Part shown: piece by piece, positions 12,030-22,528 of the stretch
Layout of the letters: each line of letters begins with the position of its first letter
Position numbering within the stretch: position 1 is the stretch's first letter
Assembly (NCBI GenBank): GCA_027924585.1
Contig: BSBM01000370.1
Span: 32,447,501-32,511,500 of the forward strand
Length of the DNA: 64,000 nt
Source of the DNA: Larix kaempferi
Lineage: Eukaryota; Streptophyta; Pinopsida; Pinales; Pinaceae
Direction: 5' to 3'
The notes under the pieces: model-generated
Databases searched by the model: none
The model's input: the letters and a program-made list of their open reading frames with translations, nothing else
Told to the model about the DNA's origin: nothing
Made by a program: the position numbers and the translations under genes

Positions 12030-14640
12030 TCCCTCATGGCGAGCACTGAATATGTAGAAGAGATAGTTGACTATTAGGAAGACCCATATGATCGTGTAGA
12101 CATTTGGGATGTAGTCGTGGGTAGAAAACTAGCAGATAGGACCTTAGGCTTGTGTGATAAAAGCGACATTGAGTCGGTTAGGTTTCTCCGTGTGACAGTT
12201 AGTATAGTGGTTTTTGGCCAAATTCCACCATTTTCCGAAGACGAGGGTTTCGAAAACCCACGATTTGGAAGGTATTCTCCTCTTTCGATGCCGACAAAGG
12301 CCCCTACCTTCCATTTGGAGCAACCTTTTCCAAAGGAGAAGCCTCTTTTCTCTGAAGCGTAGGTGCAGGGGCTTTTTTTTACTAGGGTTTCATGAGATTT
12401 TTCCAAATCAAGGAATTTGGTTAAGGAGTTAGGCAACGAAATATTTTTTTACCAATAGGGTTTTCCCAAAAAATCCATCTCAAGCCAGAGTCTTCCAAGC
12501 ATTAGAGGAAATTTGGATGAAAAATGGTCCTCCTATGGAAATCCTAAGGAAAAAAATAAAATAATAGTATAGAGAGAGTAAAAAAACTACTTTTTTGGAT
12601 CCTATTTTCAACTTATCTTCTTTTAGGTTTGCTCAAATTTCAAGCGGGAGCACTCATTGTATGCAGAATTAAATTATGCATCCAATGAATACCCAACTTA
12701 CATACTTTTGACAACATCCACATAATGAGAAATTGAAAATACATAAAAAAAACCTGTTTCTAGTGAGAGAAAAACATGTTTTTCAGGTATTTTCAAATTT
12801 TTGTGATGTAGATGATGTTAAAAGTATGGAATCTGAGTACTTGTTGGATGCATAATTTAATTTTGCATCCAATGAGTGCTCCCCCTTGAAATTTGAGTAA
12901 ATATACAAAGAGATAAGTTGAAAATACGATCCAAAAAAGTAGTTTTTGTTGTTTGCCTCCAATTTTTTATATGCACCTCTTTTGAATTTTTAAGCATTTT
13001 GATTAGCTAATACATGATGACATGGAATTTTAATTAGGGTTGGGTGGGCTATTTTTCATCCAAATTTCCTCTAATGCCTCGGCTCCTTGCCGAAGGATAT
13101 ACATCTATCAGTCCCAAATGGGTCCTTAGTTTGGTCAAGAGATGGGCTAGGTATTAGGGAGGTAAGTTCGGGAATCAATCAGCTCTGGGAGGGGCCATCT
13201 TAGGAAGCCAATGATCAACCAAAAAGAGCTCATCAACATCAGGGGTCTCAGGAGCCTCGATCAAATAAAGCTCATGAAACTCCCAAAAAAGGAAGGAAGA
13301 AAAAAACAAGATGCACTTCGCAGAGAGAACAAGAGTTTGAATTAGTTTTTGGCCAGGATATCAAGATGAATAATGTCGAAGAGGTTTCAGATAAAGTAGT
13401 GGTAGGCAGATCTTAGGGTAAGTGTTTTAAACCTAAAACCTTAAGATCTTGGGCAAGGAAAAACTGGGGACATAAGATCAATTACATTCCCAGAGACAAA
13501 TCCATGGCAAGGGGATGGTTTGTTTTCTTCCTTGAATAGAATGAGGATGCTCAATGGGTTATATCTCAAAATTGGAGCATTCAGTAGATCCCTATCTGTA
13601 TGAAAAGGTGGTCTCCTCGTTTTGAACCCAAACGAGAACGGTTGAATTTTTCGCCGATTTGGGTCCGCCTTCCTGGCCTGCCCTTAGAATTTTGGTCTCA
13701 AGATTCCTTCAAACATATCAGGAATTCCCTTGGCTCTTTTCAGGAGGTTGACATGTATTTTGAGCAGACCGACATTGTGTTGGTAGCACTCATCCTAGTG
13801 AAAATCGACATTTAGGAAGGACTATTGAAAGAAATGAAGCTGGTAAGAGGATAATGTTTTTTTGTCCAAACCCTAGACTATGAAGGAATCCCCTTCATAT
13901 TTTGATGACATGATGTAAATATCTAAATCCACGAGTGGTTGTTCCCTCTGATCATGTGGTTCTCATGAAGGGATCCCAAGATATAAGAAGCATAAAAAAG
14001 GTGAAGATGGACAAGGGGTCGCATATAACTCAAGGAGAGGAAACCAATTAGATGGATCTCCTCCTCTCCATGATGAAGGTCGACAGACTATTCCCTCGGA
14101 AATTAGGCCTGCTTCCTCCCATGGATCTCTAGAAGAGATGATGATCGAGAATGAGGCGAGTCATGCTCTAGGTGAAAAAATGAGGATATCCCTTCATCAG
14201 ATCTAGTCTCGGCGGCAGAAAAGGGTATGTATATTGATGATCAAATCTCTATTCCTTTTCAAACATTCTCCCTTTCAGAAGTTTATGGCACCATTGGTTT
14301 CTCATTACCCCCTTCATCTGTCCCATTTGAGGCTTTAGTCTCCCTCCCTGTTCTGGCCATGTGTTCAACCATTCAGTCGGGCCCTTCATCTCCCCAGGCA
14401 TGCATCTCTTCATATGTTGGAACCTCATCAAACATCGATAGCACAACTATTCTCCATAACCTTAGATCCAGACAAATTCTAACCTCTCAGGTTGGAGTGG
14501 GTAAGCCTTCCCGACTTAGCTCCTTGCTAGAAAGTCTCCCTTCTGGAAGGGGTATGAGTAGACAATACCACCTCTCTAAATATCAAGATAGGGCCATAGC
14601 AGATATGGCAGCAGGTAAATAGTTCTCCATTGACAGGGCA
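12030..14640 (+). pseudogene. LINE B ORF1 (DUF4283-type), interrupted
   Basis: ORF1 proteins of plant L1 elements bind the element RNA. The start is probably the ATG near 12022 (MDGSLMAST). An N-terminal region runs in-frame to a stop near 12360, and the 579-bp foldback at 12499-13077 splits the ORF. The conserved DUF4283-like core is at about 13330-13815: WVISQNWSI, then RLNFSPIWVRLPGLPLEFW, the diagnostic WVxLPGLPxxxW block, followed by a hydrophobic stretch ending VALILVKIDI. A low-complexity C-terminal part is open at 14227-14622. Stops and at least one frameshift separate these blocks. No CCHC zinc knuckle could be picked out with confidence. Confidence 0.65.
12499..13077. mobile_element. 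Foldback (MITE-like) element, 579 bp
   Basis: The two halves are inverted copies of each other almost to the centre. The outer ends read GCATTAGAGGAAATTTGGAT at 12499 and its complement ending at 13077. Matching inner blocks include CTACTTTTTTGGATC against GATCCAAAAAAGTAG, and GAGCACTCATTG against CAATGAGTGCTC. Copies of ACATGTTTTT/CCTGTTTC flank the centre near 12788. It has no coding capacity, so it would need a transposase from elsewhere. It sits inside LINE B ORF1. I see no convincing target duplication, so the superfamily is unassigned. Confidence 0.75.
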
Positions 14641-14675
14641 CTTAGAGCACTGAAATCCCTAGCTATGGTTTATAA

Positions 14676-17600
14676 ATGAAACTGCTCTCCTTTAACTGTA
14701 GAGGGTTGGAGAACCCATCCAAAAAATTGTCTCTTAGGTGTCTGGTATAGTTCAATAATACAAACATCATTTTTCTTCAAGAAACGTTAGGAGAAGGAGA
14801 ATTTGTAAAACATTCATTAGAATCCTTGTTTAAGAGATGGGCCTTTGTGATTGTTGATGTAATGGGTCGTTCAGGGGGTCTTACTGTTGGTTGGAATTCT
14901 AGAGTGATAAATTTTGTAAGTTCCTGGATTATCCACTTGGGGATTGTCCTAGATTTTTTCTCCTATGAGATGAACCAGGAGTTTCGAGTCATCAATCTAT
15001 ATGGTCCTCACTCTGATAGGGAAAGTTTATGGAACAATCTGCTTTCCAAATCCTTCATGAATCACAATGCTCTGATAATTGGAGGAGACCTTAAATTCTC
15101 AATTAGTGCCGGAGAAAGTTGGAGTCCTTGTGCTATCCCAGATCCCCAATTGGATTTCTTCCTCAACCTCTTGGAAACAAAAGGTATTCTTGATATTGAC
15201 CCTATGAAATTGAATCCAACCTAGAGTAATAGGAGGACATGTCAACATAGAATAGCTAAGAGGATGGATTGCTTTCTAATTACTGAAAATTTGTTGACCA
15301 ATACTTCCTTGATTAGACAATGGATTGATTCGGCGGGAGATTCAGACCATTATCCAATCCTATTAGAAATTAAAGGTCAGGGGAGCACTGGAAACCCTTT
15401 CAAGCTCAATTCATAGTGGATGAAGGATGACTCCTTCCAAGAACTAATATTCAATTAATGGGAGGGGTTTGATTTAGAAAGTTAGATTAGGGATTCCATT
15501 AAATTTACAGAGAATATCAAAAGGGTTAAGAAAAATGTCCAGGATTGGATAAAGAATAAAAAGGAAGAGGAAGATCGAGAGCTGAAAGAAATTGAGGAGG
15601 GCCTTCGAAGAGTCTATGATTATGATGGGGGGGTTTCTCCTCAGATGAGGAAAAAGCACACCTAGTTCAATTAGAAAGCAGGCAAAAGGGAATTCTTGCA
15701 AACAAAGAAGTGGAATGGAGATTGAAAAGTAGGGCCCTTTGGCTTAGCCGTGGTGATGAAAACACAAATTTTTTTCATGCCTATGCACATGGAAGGAAAA
15801 TGGAAAACACCATTTGGAGTCTCAAAAATGAAGTCGGTTTTTAAGAATCCTCCTTTAATGGCATGGCCAGAGAGGAAAAAAATCATTTCAGTGACATGTT
15901 CAAAGCTCAAGAGGGTACTTCAATTACATAAATGGTCAGAATAGCACAATTTTTCCCGAAGAGGACCTTTTTTTGTCCACGAAGAAGACAACAAAGGTCT
16001 AATGGTTTCCATCCCAGAAAAGGAGCTCAAGGAAACCCTCAAATAATTCAAAAGGATAAAATTCCAAGTCCATATGGTTTTCCGGTGGAGTTCTACATGG
16101 ATTTTTTCGACCTTATTGGCTTGGACCTTCTAAGTGTGGTGGAGGAATACATAATAAATGGTCGCATTCATCCTCCTTTCAATTCCACTTTCATTTCCTT
16201 AGTCCCCAAATCAAGCAATCACTACTCTCTGAATGAGTTCATGTCGATTTCATTGTGCAATGGTATTTACAAGATCATACCAAAGATTATTGCTAGGTGG
16301 ATCAAGGGGATCTTATCTGACACAGTATCAAAGCAACAATTTGGTTTTCTGAGAGGTAGGTATATACATGAGGCTATTGGTCTAGCATAGGAAGGCCTTC
16401 ATCGCATCAAAACAAGGAACATCAAAGGGGTAGTTATAAAAATCGATCTATCAAAAGCATACGATTGGGTAAACTGGATTTACCTTCGAATGATCCTAAC
16501 TCACATTGTATTTGAGGTTGAATTCATCAACTGGGTTATGGATTGTATGTAGTATGTATCCTTTTACGTTCTAATCAATGGTGCTACATCTCCTTTTTTC
16601 ACAGCTGAAAGGGGTCTTCGCCGAGGATGCCCTTCATCCCCATTGTTTTTTTTGTTGGTGGTGGAAGCTCTTAGTAGATACCTGATGGAGGCCCACCATG
16701 TTGGAAGTTATAAGGGCGTTTGGATCTCCCATCATCTTAGTTTGACTCATCTCCTTTCCGTTGATGGCATCCTGATCTTCAGTGATGGAAGTAGAAGGGA
16801 TATGGATAATATTGATGAAATTTTGGCAATATTCACCCGAGCAACAGGCATGGTGATCATTGAAAGAAAATATTCCTTTTCATGCTGCAATATTGATTTG
16901 GAAGAAGAAATCTATATAGCCTCAAAGCTTTCTTTTGAAAATATTAATTTCGACCTTGGCCATAAATATATGGGATTTCATCTAAAACCCAATAACTATT
17001 GCAAAGAGGATTGGTCGTGGCTTCTTTACAAAATTGACAAGCGCCTCAAAGTATGGAATCTGAGATGGTTATTGAAGGCTGATAAATTGGTTCTTGTCAA
17101 GTTTGTTCTGGAAGATATTCCCATCTATTGGATATCTTTGTCCTGGGTTTGGGCATTTTGGAAAAAAATTGATTTTTTTTTTCTTTTCTCTGGTGAGGTC
17201 CTCAAAAATCCTTTGCCTGGGTCAGATGGGACAAAATGGCTCTTCCTAAAGCTATAGGTGGTTGGGGATTAAAAAATATTCACCTTTTTCAAAATCTATG
17301 GCTACAAAGAGCATATGGAGGCTAATCTCCACCCAATCATTATGGACGAAAGTCATTATTCAGAAATACATTGCCCCAGAATCGTTGCTATATTGGATAC
17401 AGGATCCTAACAAGACCCAAAATAATATCTCAAATATTTGGAAGGATGCACTAAAGGATTTTGATCTCATTGGAAATCATTTGGCACGAAAAATTGGGCA
17501 TGTGCAGAAATGCAAATTGGGAATGGATTTTTAGTCAGGTAGTGAAGGTAATCATCGGCTATCCCAAGAGATTATCCTGACGTTACAAGACAAATGCCTC

Positions 17601-18817
17601 TTCTCGATGTCTCAGATTGTTGATCCCAATTCAACCACCTTATGATTCAAGGTTGGCTCTCGGCTACCCAAATTGATCTTGTAGGTGAATTTGCCAGAGA
17701 ATGGAATTTCTATTTATTTTCCTTGAGGAAGGACCATATTAGAATTTCAGACCAAGAATATGAGTTTATTTGGGATGCAGATACCCATGACTCGTACACT
17801 CCAAAGCAAGGCTATCTGCAACTGACCTCCATCGATTTAAACAAGGATATTAAATGGTGGTGGAAGAGTCTTTGGAAACTAAAATGCCCAACAAAATCAA
17901 AATTATTCATGTGGAGAATCTTAGAGAACAAGGCCCCGACATGGGAAGTGATTCAAAAAAAGTTTTGAAGCACCAGGTTGGTGTCCCTTATGCAAAAATG
18001 ATTCTTAAAACACGCTTCATCTTTTTGTTAAATTCTCGTTTACCTAGAAAGTTTGGCAAGCGTGCAATTCAATGACCGAGAAGAATTTTCTTTAGCAAGG
18101 GGACTATTTAGAAGTCATTTTCCAAGAATGGGATGAAAATAGATCGTACTCTCAGGAAAAATCACTTCCACTGATCATCGACTGGGGAATTTGGATAACC
18201 AAGAATAACGCCCTATTCCAAGATAAATCCATTGTTCCAAAGGTCATTGCAAATCAAATTCTAGGAATTTTGTCACATTTTCCTCAAGAAAAATATGTGG
18301 GCTCTCTTAGGATCATCACATAAGAGGTCCTAAACAAGAACATCCCATGGGGATTTTTCAATGGTGCAACTCAAGGCTTCCCCACAAAATGTGGAGGGGG
18401 TTGCATCTTGTATATTTTTGACACAGACTCCTTCAGCATTAAAGTCGGACTGGGTTCTAGGTCAAATAACTATGCAGAGCTCATGGCCATCAAGCTCCTC
18501 TTGCTATTTGCATTAGAAAAGGGTTTCCAAGAGATTCAAGTTTCCAGGGAATCAATGTTAGTTATAAATTGGGTTAATGAGATCCAACGATGACATAACA
18601 CACATTTATCCCCTCTTCTTGTTGAAATTCAAAATATAAAGCTACCTTTTCATCATTTTCTTATCTATATGTATACAGGGAAAGGAACCGACCGACTGAT
18701 GAACTTTCTAAGGAAGGTATTCTATTGGAATTTGGTCAATGGCATATAAAAGAAATCCTCAATGCAGAGATATATGAATATTACCGCAGACGTTTCATAG
18801 ACGGTCCTCAACTATAG
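14676..18817 (+). pseudogene. LINE B ORF2: endonuclease, RT, RNase H
   Basis: Domains in order. Endonuclease, 14676-15410: SFNCRGL, FLQETLG, VINLYGP, IIGGDLKF and DSDHYPI carry the usual N, E, D and D-H residues. Linker, 15410-15920: GDENTNFFHAY. Reverse transcriptase, about 15930-17260: FISLVPKSS, QQFGFLRGR, KIDLSKAYDWVNW, RRGCPSSPLFF. The active-site motif near 16755 reads SVDG where LINE C has FVDD, so RT is catalytically dead. Zinc-binding region, about 17860-18100 (WWWKSLWKLKCPTKSKLFMW). RNase H, 18345-18700: FFNGATQG has Asn for the first Asp, NNYAEL is kept, and VSRESMLVI replaces the usual GDS. About ten stops or shifts interrupt it. It runs opposite to the host LINE A. Confidence 0.82.
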
Positions 18818-19148
18818 GCAACATAAACATTTTGGTCTACTGAAAGAATATCATAGTTTGGATTAGTCTCTCGGCGCTTTTTAACAAAAGGCTTATCTAG
18901 CTTCTTCACAATTCTGTGATTTTGAAATGTTATTTTCTTTTTGTCGGACAACAATAGATCATGTAAACGTGTGTTTTTATTTTGGACACTGTTTTTTATC
19001 AAGCTCTATGTTACACTTGTCTCTCTATTTCATGACATATGCTAATAGACATTGTATCTACCTCATTGATAGTATGCTGTGGGAATATCTACATATGTAA
19101 TTTTGTTTTTATATATAAAATTACAAGATTTTTTCCTTGGAAAAAAAA

Positions 19149-19700
19149 CAAACTATTTCTTCTTTCATATTAGACTTTTTCTTCTTCTCCCATTGAATGA
19201 CTTCACTTTTAAATTCTTTTATTTTAAACACCAATTGATGCATAACTGAACCCTTTGAAGATTGAGATAAAGCTTTCCATTTCCTCTAAACCAGAGAGTT
19301 GAAGTCCTCTTCTATAATCCACGAATGGTTAAATTTAAAATGGTATTTTACCCTATTTGAGTCCACTTCCAGTTGGAGTAAAATTGGCATATGATCATAT
19401 AAAATTACATTGATGACCAAGACTTGAATCTATCGAAACAAAGAGGTTATTTGATATCAAAAATATATCCATACGTTTAACCACACCTGCTTGACCCAAT
19501 TTGCCATTATTCCAAGTAGGTGTCAATGGATTTGGATGAATGTTTAGATAAGATTTGCCACTTTAAAAATATGACTAAAGTATCTTGCTAGAGGATCAAG
19601 TCAAGGGTTCACACCCTAAATCTCCCCAACAAAAACCGTAAGATTTAAATCACCTCCCAAAATCAGGTTGGGATCCGTTAAAATATCACTCTCCATAACC
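19149..19700 (-). pseudogene. LINE A ORF2, endonuclease C-terminal part
   Basis: Minus-strand motifs from 19700 downward: LILGGDLNLTVF (catalytic Asp block), then in a shifted frame NNGKLGQAGVVKRMD (the conserved target-site recognition region). DHMPILLQLEVD follows, the C-terminal D-H motif. After that comes the post-endonuclease linker KYHFKFNHSWIIEEDFN and KEFKSEVIQWEKKKK, ending in MKEEIVC at the LINE B junction. This is the AP-endonuclease that nicks target DNA in L1-type elements. At least six stops and two frameshifts are present. Confidence 0.75.
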
Positions 19701-20589
19701 TCAACCTAAAAACTGTACCTCTATATATTTTTAATTTTCAAGTTAAAGTTATTTGATTTCAAATTAATTCAATTTCATGTTTTTTTTTTCTTCAATATTT
19801 TCAAAATAATTTTAAAAAATTAAAAATAAATTTTAGAATTTTATTTATTATATTTTATTCTTGGTAAAAAGGTTATTGATGAGAGTGGTTTTATTTTTAA
19901 AACACAAAAAAATTAAAAATATCCAATATGTAATTTTTTAAAAATGCCATGTGGTAAATTTCACATGCATGCACGATGACTTTGTTTATTGGAAAAAAAT
20001 ATTATTGTTACTTTCCAAAATTCCATGTGATGTTTTGATTTTGATGTGACCAAGTCTATATATTTTATTTTAATGTTTTTATGAGGACCTTTTTTTCGAC
20101 TATGGAATACAAATCGTGGAAAACCCTCAGGGCACTTCCCATGATTTCAAGGATGGTACTTGGGGTAAATTGTATGGTTTTACTTTTGGTGATTTGACCC
20201 AACGACAACATTAAGTGAGGCCCACAATATCCACAGAGGTATCCAACCTAGGGACTTGACCCCATGACTTCCTTCTTGCAATTCACACTACTCAACCACT
20301 CTAACTAACCCGCTGGGCTTATGAGCATAATTACTTATTGATGTGACAAATCTAGACTTTTTTTTATGTTGTTATGATTTCCACTTTACTTTCTCAATCT
20401 GTATATTCAACCTAGAACCTATTTTCCATATTTGGCACAGACTAGTCATTTTATGGCATATTCACTTGTTTATATAATTTTTATATGTTTTTTTTACTTT
20501 GTTTTAAAAATATGAGATATGTAGTATTTTTTTCCTCTAAAAGAATTGCAATTTTAATGATTAAAAACCAAAATAAAATTTTTAGTAGT
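19701..20589. other. AT-rich flank of LINE A containing one SINE
   Basis: Apart from the tRNA-like SINE at 20088-20325, I see only AT-rich sequence with poly(T) and poly(A) runs and no coding signal. Confidence 0.5.
20088..20325 (-). mobile_element. tRNA-derived SINE (family 3)
   Basis: On the minus strand an A-box-like region (TTAGTTAGAGTGGTTGAG, 20308-20291) is followed by a B box (GGGGTCAAGTCCC, 20263-20251). A ~150-bp body follows, and an A-run (T8 at about 20090 on the plus strand) closes it. The head differs from both other SINE types in this window, and the body shows no similarity to them by eye. The long body and poly(A) argue against a tRNA gene. Confidence 0.55.
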
Positions 20590-21730
20590 GTTTTGGCTTT
20601 CTATACATTCTCAAAAGTAACATTTTTGACAGTCATTGCAGACCCCAAAAAAATAGATGGCTTCATCATACAATCATAGTTTATTAATCCCCTTGATCTC
20701 AAAACTAGGTCTCTTGTTTCATCCTAAACCCCAAAACTAAACCATATAATCTAGATCTTATACATACTATATAATTGTCTAAGTGTCTCTTTTATATAGT
20801 CTTTCAATGCTTTTGCTTAGATGAGAATCACTCTAATGGCGCATATATTCATTAGTATCCAAAATACACTCTCTAACATATAAAAATAAAGAAAATGACT
20901 TGCATATTAAACCTTGTGACAAACTATATAATCTTCTCCTGATATGAAGTGGTTTGGATCATATTCAATAAGAATGTCTTCTTTCTTTTCCCACTTACAC
21001 CAGTAACATAGAGTCAACATCAATCCTTAATTGGACAATGAATATGTAGCCTTGTACATTTCTTTATAGATATACATAAAATATACAACAACATTATGTT
21101 TTTAGTATTTATAATCTCCTCAATAATGAATCTTAGAATATTTTCTAATGCCCTTTCCCCTTCATCCATTATATGGCTAACAATGAATCAACCATGTTTT
21201 GAAGTTATGTACTGACACTCTTAGCTTTTATCTAGTCCTACTTTGAAGTTATACCTGTGAGATTTAGATAAATATATTATCCTCTCATCCCTCCAATCAG
21301 TAGATCCCTTTGGATTGTCCCATCAAAGTAGGCTCAGTTTTCAGATTTGTCATCAAAGTAGGCTCAGTTTTCAGATTTGTCAATAATGTCAACCATTATC
21401 ACTCTTGAGGAGTACCTTTTTCATAATTTCAACCATTGTCATCTTGAGGAGTACCTCTCAAATTTTAGGTTTGTCAATAATTTCAAACCATCATTATCAC
21501 TCTTGAGGAGTACCTTTTTCATAATTTCAACCATTATCCCTCTTGAGGAGTACCTTCATGTTCTTAAAGTATAAGAATAAACCATCCTTGTGTAGCACAT
21601 AGTTAACTAGATTCTTCATGCAATAATAAAAGGCAATGCCTTGTACAACCTAGTCATACGGTTTTGACATCAATCTATTATTGCAATCTCCATGTTATAC
21701 TTCGTTGTTTAAAGTTGATGTAACAAATAT
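20590..21730 (+). repeat. Unclassified ~1-kb dispersed repeat, copy 2
   Basis: Collinear with 6070-7130 in the same orientation, with the anchors listed there. It lacks the SINE found in copy 1 but carries its own local amplification (21330-21556). No open frame longer than chance is present, so its class is unknown. Confidence 0.6.
21330..21556 (+). repeat. Short tandem amplification
   Basis: CATCAAAGTAGGCTCAGTTT is present twice in a row. It is followed by four copies of a ~45-bp motif containing CTTGAGGAGTACC and the consensus TTTCAACCATTATC. Confidence 0.75.
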
Positions 21731-22528
21731 TTGTTTTGATTTTTCTTAATATTTAATAAGATTAAAAATCATTATTTCAATTAATTCATTATATTTTTTT
21801 TAGTGAAGGTAGGCCATCTACTTTATTTTTTTAATTAAGGTAGGCCATAACAATAATAAGATCATTATTAAATACGTTAATTCGCTACCATTTTGATACT
21901 ATGTAATATTCTATCCAAAAATCCACACCCCAATACTAAATGACTTAAAACATATTTTTTTAACACAATATTTTTAACAATCATCGAAACAAAATATAAT
22001 ATCTTTTTAAGTTCTTGATATATATAACAAAAATGTTTAAATATATATTTTCAAAACTATATTTAAAGAAGTTATTTTTTTCCTTGGAAAAAATTATAAT
22101 TTTATTATTTCATTAGATAAAGACAAAATTGCATTTTTAGATGCATAAGTGTATATCATCATAGTTGAATGAATAAAAGTCCAAAAAAAAACAAATTACA
22201 ACATCATCTATTTTTTCTATACATATCGTCCAAAATGCCAAAAGATACTGCCAACAAAGCTATACACCCACTAAGAAAAATCCAAAAAAAGAGTAACCCA
22301 TTCAAAAGACAACTTTACAACAAGGAGTTCTTAGAGAAGTCCTAAACCCCAAATAACCATCCTATAAGAACCCATAAGGAAAAACTAAACATAATCCACC
22401 TCTTCATGGAAAGGTGGATGACAGTAACAAGATTCCACTCCATCACAAGATTTTAGAATGTACCAAGTCCCAATGTGCATCCTAATTCCTGCTTTGGAAA
22501 GGATGTTAGCATCAACATTCTGCTTCCT

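Larger units (their letters stand above)
11925..19148 (+). mobile_element. LINE B, near full-length L1-type LINE inserted in LINE A
   Basis: A plus-strand LINE with both ORFs recognisable: ORF1 about 12030-14640 and ORF2 about 14676-18817. It ends in TTTTTTCCTTGG followed by an A-run at 19139-19147. LINE C ends in a similar TTTTTTCCAAGG plus A-run, so the two share a 3' terminus type. Without the 579-bp foldback it would be about 6.6 kb, normal for plant L1 elements. The 5' boundary is approximate: LINE A sequence is still readable to about 11910. A possible diverged target duplication (around AATTTCCTCAT on the left, TATTTCTTCTT on the right) is only about two-thirds matched. Confidence 0.75.
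8590..19700 (-). mobile_element. LINE A, L1-type, 5'-truncated and split by LINE B
   Basis: A minus-strand non-LTR retrotransposon whose second ORF is recoverable in two pieces. Reverse transcriptase, zinc-finger and RNase H regions lie at 8682-11880, and the end of the endonuclease plus the following linker lies at 19149-19700. The pieces are adjacent in protein order: the right one ends in MKEEIVC and the left one resumes near EEIHYRYLNN. LINE B therefore inserted in the linker between endonuclease and reverse transcriptase. The element stops about 20 residues before the GGDLN endonuclease motif near 19700, which fits 5' truncation during target-primed reverse transcription. The 3' end (8590) is approximate. 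Confidence 0.75.

Noticed and set aside
12074-12436. 120-codon minus-strand ORF
   Set aside because: It is opposite LINE B ORF1, whose plus-strand frame fits the element structure. No family motif on the minus strand.
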